Part shown: positions 59,593-64,000 of the stretch, piece by piece
Numbering within the stretch: position 1 is the stretch's first letter
How the letters are laid out: each line of letters starts with the position of its first letter
Translations under genes and position numbers: made by a program
The notes under the pieces: model-generated
The model's input: the letters and a program-made list of their open reading frames with translations, nothing else
What the model was told of the DNA's origin: nothing
The model's database searches: none
Assembly: GCF_021183625.1 (NCBI RefSeq)
Contig: NZ_CP089214.1
Coordinates: 6,510,001 to 6,574,000 of the forward strand
Length of the DNA: 64,000 nucleotides
Direction: 5' to 3'
Origin: Nocardia asteroides
GTDB lineage: Bacteria > Actinomycetota > Actinomycetes > Mycobacteriales > Mycobacteriaceae

Positions 59593-61034
59593 CCGGCGCG
59601 GTCGCCGCCGTCGATCTCGGCGCCACCAGCGGACGCGTCATGCTCGCCAGGGTCGGGCCGGGCCGGATCGAGATGCGCCAGGTCGCCCGGTTCGGCAACG
59701 ACCCGCTGCCGCTCTGGCACGGGGACCGGGCCGCGCTGCACTGGGACCTGCCCGGGCTGTACCGCGAGGTCGGGCGCGGGCTGGCCGCGGCCGCGCGGCT
59801 GGAGCCGGGGCTGCTCGGTGCCGGAATCGATTCCTGGGCGGTGGATTACGGCCTGCTGCACCGCGGCGCGCTGATGAATCTGCCGTACCACTACCGCGAC
59901 ACCCGCACCGCCGCGGGCGTCGAGGCCGTGCACGCCGTCGTGGACCAGGCCGGGCTGTACCGCCGCAACGGCCTGCAGTTCCTGCCGTTCACCACGGTGT
60001 ACCAGCTCGCGGCCGAGAACCTCGCGGGCACACTGGAGGCCGCCGACGCGGCGCTGCTCGTCCCCGACCTGCTCGGCTACTGGCTCACCGGAGCGCAGGT
60101 CACCGAGCGGACCAATGCCTCCACCACCGGCCTGCTCGGGCTGGACGGCGCCTGGGACACCGAGCTGCGCACCCGGCTCGGGCTGCCCGCGCTCTTCCCG
60201 GACCTGGTCGACCCGGGCACCCCGCTCGGCCCGGTCCTGCCGACGGTCGCGGCCGCGTTCGGGCTCGACCCCGGCTGCACCCTGAGCACCGTCGCCTCGC
60301 ACGACACCGCCTCCGCGGTCGCCGCGGTGCCCATGGCCCCGGACGCCGCCGCCTACATCTCCTGCGGCACCTGGGGGCTGGTCGGCGTCGAGCTGCCCGC
60401 CCCGCTGGTCGGCGCGGCGGGCCGGGCCGCCAACTTCACCAACGAGTGCGGGCTCGACGGCCGCACCCGCTACCTGCGCAATGTCATGGGGCTGTGGCTG
60501 CTCAGCGAGTCGATGCGGCACTGGCAGCGCACCGGTACCGGCGCCGACCTGGCCCGGCTGCTCACCGCCGCCGCCCAGGCGCCCGCGCCCGCCGCCACCT
60601 TCGACGTCGACGACCCGGTCTTCGGCACCCCCGGCGACATACCCGGCCGGATCGCCGAGTGGTACGCCGCGCGCGACCTCGAGATCCCCGAAGGCCGGGT
60701 CGCGATGGTGCGCGCCATCGTGGAGAGCCTCGCCGCCGCCTTCGCCACCGGCGTCCGCACCGCCGCCGAGCTCACCGGCACCCCGGTGCGCAGCATCCAC
60801 CTGGTCGGCGGGGGAGCGCGGAACACGCTGCTCTGCGCCCTGCTCGCCGACCACGCCGGGGTGCCGGTGCTCGCCGGACCCGTCGAGGCGACCTCGCTCG
60901 GCAACATACTGGTGCAGGCCCGCACGCACGGGCTGCTGCACGGCGATGTGGACGCGCTGCGGGCCGAGGTGGCCGCCGCGTTCCCGCCGCGCCGCTACCC
61001 GCCCCGCACCGAACCCGCCAGGAAGGCAGGCTGA
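59589..61034 (+). CDS. rhaB: Rhamnulokinase
   Basis: A 481-residue FGGY-family sugar kinase. It opens AVAAVDLGATSGRVMLARV (phosphate loop 1), then GAGIDSWAVDYGLL, CGTWGLVGVELP (phosphate loop 2) and the adenosine motif HLVGGGARNTLLCALLADHAGVPVLAGPVEATSLGNIL. It phosphorylates L-rhamnulose at C1. ATGA overlap with the aldolase gene and one-base overlap with lldD2 show tight coupling. Confidence 0.93.
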   Translation: MTGAVAAVDLGATSGRVMLARVGPGRIEMRQVARFGNDPLPLWHGDRAALHWDLPGLYREVGRGLAAAARLEPGLLGAGIDSWAVDYGLLHRGALMNLPYHYRDTRTAAGVEAVHAVVDQAGLYRRNGLQFLPFTTVYQLAAENLAGTLEAADAALLVPDLLGYWLTGAQVTERTNASTTGLLGLDGAWDTELRTRLGLPALFPDLVDPGTPLGPVLPTVAAAFGLDPGCTLSTVASHDTASAVAAVPMAPDAAAYISCGTWGLVGVELPAPLVGAAGRAANFTNECGLDGRTRYLRNVMGLWLLSESMRHWQRTGTGADLARLLTAAAQAPAPAATFDVDDPVFGTPGDIPGRIAEWYAARDLEIPEGRVAMVRAIVESLAAAFATGVRTAAELTGTPVRSIHLVGGGARNTLLCALLADHAGVPVLAGPVEATSLGNILVQARTHGLLHGDVDALRAEVAAAFPPRRYPPRTEPARKAG

Positions 61035-62281
61035 TGAAACGACAGCTCCCCAGGCCGCGCGATCTCGCGCCGCTCCTGCGCTTCGAGAAGCCGCGGCTCG
61101 GTGCGGAGCGGCGCCTGGCGGCCGCGCTCACCATCGAGGACCTGCGCCGGATCGCCAAGCGCCGCACCCCGCGCGCCGCCTTCGACTACACCGACGGCGC
61201 CGCCGAGGCCGAGATATCACTCGACAGAGCGCGCAGAGCCTTTCAAGACATCGAGTTCCACCCCGCCATCCTGCGCGACGTCGCGAAGGTGACCACCGGC
61301 TGGGACGTCCTCGGCGCCCCGGTCGCGCTGCCCTTCGGCATCGCACCGACCGGCTTCACCCGCATGATGCAGACCGAGGGTGAGTACGCCGGGGCCAGGG
61401 TGGCGGGCCGCTCCGGCATCCCGTTCTCGCTCTCCACCATGGGCACCGCATCCATCGAGGATGTCGCCGCGGCGAACCCGAACGGCCGCAACTGGTTCCA
61501 GCTCTACATGTGGAAGGACCGGGAGCGTTCGATGGCCCTGGTCGAGCGCGCCGCCGCCGCGGGATACGACACCCTGCTGGTGACCGTCGACGTCCCGGTG
61601 GCCGGCGCCCGGCTGCGCGACACCCGCAACGGCATGTCCATCCCGCCCGCGCTCACCCCCGCCACCGTGCTCGACGCGCTGCCCCGGCCGCGCTGGTGGA
61701 TCGACTTCCTCACCACCGAGCCGCTGGCCTTCGCCTCGCTGGACCGCTGGTCCGGCACGGTCGCCGAGCTGCTCGACTCCATGTTCGACCCCACCGTGAC
61801 CTTCGATGACCTGGCCTGGATCAAGGCGCAATGGCCGGGCAAGGTCGTGGTCAAGGGCATCCAGACGCTCGCCGACGCCCGCGCGGTCGTCGACGTCGGG
61901 GTCGACGGCCTCGTCCTCTCCAATCACGGTGGGCGGCAACTCGACCGCGCGCCGATCCCCTTCCACCTGCTGCCAGAGGTCGCCCGCGAGCTGGGCCGCG
62001 ACACCGAGATCATCCTGGACACCGGCATCATGTCCGGCGCCGACATCGTGGCCTCGATCGCGCTCGGCGCCCGCTTCACCCTGATCGGCCGGGCCTACCT
62101 GTACGGCCTCATGGCGGGCGGCGAGGCCGGGGTCGAGCGCGCGGTGCGGATCCTGGCCGGGCAGGTCGAGCGGACCATGCGGCTGCTCGGGGTGCGCAGC
62201 CTGGAGGAGCTGGAGCCGCGGCACGTCACCCAGCTGACCAGACTTGCCCCGCGCCCGGTGGCGGATCAAGATCGGGGGTGA
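61034..62281 (+). CDS. lldD2: L-lactate dehydrogenase (quinone), LldD2 type
   Basis: A 415-residue FMN alpha-hydroxyacid oxidase-family protein closely resembling mycobacterial LldD2: ALTIEDLRRIAKRRTPRAAFDYTDGAAE, ALPFGIAPTGFTRMMQTEGE, WFQLYMWKDRERSMAL, LVTVDVPVAGARLRDTRNG and the catalytic SNHGGRQLDRAP. The last feature and DTGIMSGADIVASIALGA bind FMN and substrate. In this operon it should oxidise the L-lactate made from lactaldehyde to pyruvate and pass electrons to the respiratory chain. It is not MftD, although both belong to the same superfamily. Confidence 0.92.
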   Translation: MKRQLPRPRDLAPLLRFEKPRLGAERRLAAALTIEDLRRIAKRRTPRAAFDYTDGAAEAEISLDRARRAFQDIEFHPAILRDVAKVTTGWDVLGAPVALPFGIAPTGFTRMMQTEGEYAGARVAGRSGIPFSLSTMGTASIEDVAAANPNGRNWFQLYMWKDRERSMALVERAAAAGYDTLLVTVDVPVAGARLRDTRNGMSIPPALTPATVLDALPRPRWWIDFLTTEPLAFASLDRWSGTVAELLDSMFDPTVTFDDLAWIKAQWPGKVVVKGIQTLADARAVVDVGVDGLVLSNHGGRQLDRAPIPFHLLPEVARELGRDTEIILDTGIMSGADIVASIALGARFTLIGRAYLYGLMAGGEAGVERAVRILAGQVERTMRLLGVRSLEELEPRHVTQLTRLAPRPVADQDRG

Positions 62282-62330
62282 GCAGTTCGGGCGTGGTGCC
62301 CGCACCGGAACGGAGGAGGCGCGAGCCCCG

Positions 62331-63341
62331 GTGGTGAGCATGAAGGAGGTGGCCGCCGCGGCGGCGGTCTCGGTCGGCACCGTCTCCAATGTGCTCAACG
62401 CCCCGGAGAAGGTCGCGCCCGCCACCGTCGCGCGGGTGCAGCAGGCCATCGACCGGCTCGGCTTCGTCCGCAACGATGCCGCCAGGCAGCTCAAGGCCGG
62501 GCGCTCGCGCTGCGTCGGGCTGGTGGTGCTCGACATCGGCAACCCGTTCTTCTCCGACATCGCCCGCGCCGCCCAGGAGCGCGCCGCCGCGCACGACCTG
62601 GTCGTCCTGCTCGGCTCCAGCGACGACGACCCCGAGCGTGAGCGGCAGTACCTCGAAACCTTCGACGAACAGCGCGTTTTCGGACTCATGATCTCGCCCT
62701 CCGGGGCCGGTGACGAGCGGATCGCCGCGCTGCGCAACCGCGGCATCCCGGTGGTGCTCGTCGACCGGGACGGCAACGGCACCCCGTTCTCCTCGGTCGC
62801 CGTGGACGACATCGCCGGCGGCGACCTCGCCGTCCGGCACCTGTGCGCCACCGGACGCCGCCGGATCGCCGTCGTCGGCGGCCCGGCCACCCTCTCCCAG
62901 ATCGCCGACCGCCGCACCGGGGCCCGCCGCGCCGCCGCCGGGCACGGCGTCGAACTCGCCATCTGGGACACCGCCGCGCCGACCGTGCTCGCGGGCAGGC
63001 AGGTGGGCGAGCGCATCGCGGAGCTGCCCCCCGCCGAGCGCCCGGACGCCGTCTTCTGCGTCAACGACCTGCTCGCCATCGGGGTGTTGCAGGCGCTCAC
63101 CCTGCGCGGCGTCCGGGTGCCCGCCGATATCGCGGTGATGGGGTACGACGACATCGACTTCGCGCAGTCCGCGATCGTGCCGCTGACCTCCATCCGGTAG
63201 CCGCGCGCCGAGATCGGCTCTTCCGCCGTCGAGTTGCTCGTCGCCGCGGCGGAGCGCCACGGTGAGCCCGAGCACGTCTGTTTCCGCCCCACCCTGGTCG
63301 AACGCGCCTCCACCGAACCGATTGCCGGTCAACCCGTTTGA
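62331..63341 (+). pseudogene. LacI-family regulator of the rhamnose operon, nonsense mutation
   Basis: A LacI-type repressor whose frame is interrupted by TAG at 63198-63200. The HTH is intact: MKEVAAAAAVSVGTVSNVLNAPEKVAPATVARVQQAIDRLGFVRNDAARQLKAG. The sugar-binding domain runs to VMGYDDIDFAQSAIVPLTSIR, where relatives read Q-PRAEIG; here CAG is TAG. The same frame continues for 46 more codons with the expected sequence (PRAEIGSSAVELLVAAAE, then CFRPTLVERAST) to TGA 63341. The truncated product would have about 289 of 336 residues, losing the last elements of the effector domain. GGAGGAGG precedes GTG 62331. Confidence 0.85.
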
Positions 63342-63424
63342 GCACTCCGATCGGAGCAAGTCCGAGGGTGACGCCGCGGCAACCCTGTCCGTGCCTGCCG
63401 GTGCGGGCCTCGGCGTCGTAACCG

Positions 63425-63466
63425 GCCCCGGGCGGGCGCCCCCACGACCAGGTCTCCGCCCGGGGC
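63425..63466. terminator. Hairpin between lacI and converging hydrolase
   Basis: GCCCCGGGCGG (63425-63435) and CCGCCCGGGGC (63456-63466) form an 11-bp stem with a 20-nt loop between the converging lacI and hydrolase genes. A second small palindrome, CTCCGATCGGAG (63345-63356), follows the original lacI stop. Confidence 0.5.
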
Positions 63467-63468
63467 TC

Positions 63469-64000
63469 CTACCCTTCGGCGCGCCGGATGGGCTGGCGTG
63501 TCGGCACCGGGTCGGTGCCGAGGAACCCGGCGATCAGCCCGTAGACCAGCTCCGGCTTCTCCACCACCAGCAGGTGCGAGGTGCCCGGCACGATGGCGAG
63601 CTCGGCATCGGGGATCGCGCGGTACAGCGCGAGTGTGTGCTCCGCCGCGATGACGTCGTCGTCGCCCGCCATCACCAGGGTGCGGGCGGTGACGGCCTTC
63701 AGCTCCTCGGCGGTGTACTCCGGCTCGGCGCGGCCCAGCTCGATCACCTTGCGGGCCAGCTCCGGGAAGTGCTCCTCGCCGTCCGGCGAGACCTCACCGT
63801 GCCTCGTCGCCAGGTAGGCCATGGCGGATTCGTCCTCGAAGCCGTCCAGCACACCGGGCAGAATGCCATCGGCGTGGTAGTTGCCGCTGATCAGCACCAG
63901 TTTCCGCACCAGGTCCGGCCGCTCCAGCGCGACCCGGAGCGCCAGGTTCGCCCCGTCGCTGTGCCCCACCAGGTGCGCGGCCCCGCCCACCACCCGCTCC
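63469..64000 (-). CDS. Alpha/beta hydrolase (partial at window edge)
   Basis: The C-terminal 177 or so residues of an alpha/beta hydrolase; the start lies beyond the right edge. The nucleophile elbow is VGHSDGANLALRVALERPDLVRKLVLISG, the acid lies in VMAGDDDVIAAEHTLALY and the base His in VPGTSHLLVVEKPELV. The pattern matches small lid-containing hydrolases of the BioH/epoxide hydrolase type, substrate unknown. It converges on the lacI gene. Confidence 0.82.
   Translation of the reverse strand, partial: ERVVGGAAHLVGHSDGANLALRVALERPDLVRKLVLISGNYHADGILPGVLDGFEDESAMAYLATRHGEVSPDGEEHFPELARKVIELGRAEPEYTAEELKAVTARTLVMAGDDDVIAAEHTLALYRAIPDAELAIVPGTSHLLVVEKPELVYGLIAGFLGTDPVPTRQPIRRAEG

Noticed and set aside
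61034..62281. The lactate dehydrogenase-like gene as mftD of the mycofactocin pathway.
   Set aside because: The sequence follows LldD2 almost throughout, and the gene is coupled to the rhamnose kinase, far from mftABC.
63345..63440. Riboswitch-like words (GGCAACCCT, then GGTGCGGG) after the lacI gene, recalling actinobacterial SAM riboswitches.
   Set aside because: The pairing of the outer stem is not evident, there is no methionine-related gene downstream, and the next gene is on the opposite strand.

Overview
The window is high-GC DNA from a mycolic-acid actinobacterium, most likely Nocardia or a close relative. This rests on a complete yrbE/mce import operon, a mycofactocin mftABC locus, an lldD2-type lactate dehydrogenase, a DUF4254/XRE-like pair and traces of a conservon. 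Starts are often GTG and neighbouring genes are tightly coupled. I recognise about 60 protein genes. I see no rRNA or tRNA genes, CRISPR arrays, insertion sequences or prophage.

Layout. 0-7 kb: a TAP-type secreted hydrolase with its MerR regulator, a frameshifted S9 peptidase, and a small module of DUF4254, an XRE-like protein and an HExxH metallopeptidase. 7-15.2 kb: a TetR-linked catabolic operon (amidohydrolase, two M24 proteins, enoyl-CoA hydratase, fused CaiB CoA-transferase). 15.4-25.7 kb: an aldehyde dehydrogenase and a full yrbEAB-mceABCDEF operon, closed by a strong hairpin shared with the converging mftABC genes (25.8-27.4 kb). 27.5-35.6 kb: thioesterase, DUF427, LLM oxidoreductase, an eroded conservon, a GMC oxidoreductase, a FadR-type regulator with a sterol-desaturase-family enzyme, and prolyl aminopeptidase. 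35.7-40.7 kb: S8 protease, glycosyltransferase, a PPOX-family protein coupled to a VOC gene with an internal deletion, and a CGNR regulator. 40.7-46.3 kb: biotin uptake genes bioY and bioMN with two AMP-forming ligases and a thiolase placed among them, behind a BioQ-like palindrome. 46.3-54.5 kb: a DUF1059 protein, lipoprotein, cholesterol oxidase, phospholipase D-like enzyme, two roadblock-type proteins, a membrane protein, an LpqC-type esterase and a hot-dog thioesterase. 54.6-63.3 kb: an L-rhamnose operon (mutarotase, MFS transporter, isomerase, aldolase/dehydrogenase fusion, kinase, L-lactate dehydrogenase, LacI regulator) behind a perfect LacI palindrome. The right edge cuts an alpha/beta hydrolase.

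Together the genes describe uptake and oxidation of lipids or sterols (mce, cholesterol oxidase, CoA enzymes, redox cofactor maturation) and a complete route from rhamnose to DHAP and pyruvate. Several genes carry lesions: a frameshift in the S9 peptidase, a nonsense codon in the rhamnose LacI regulator, internal deletions in the VOC and DUF742 genes, and a TetR reading frame that runs 175 bp into the next gene. The most unusual intact items are an M24 paralogue that has lost all five metal ligands beside an intact M24 enzyme, and the ligase/thiolase genes embedded in the biotin-uptake operon.
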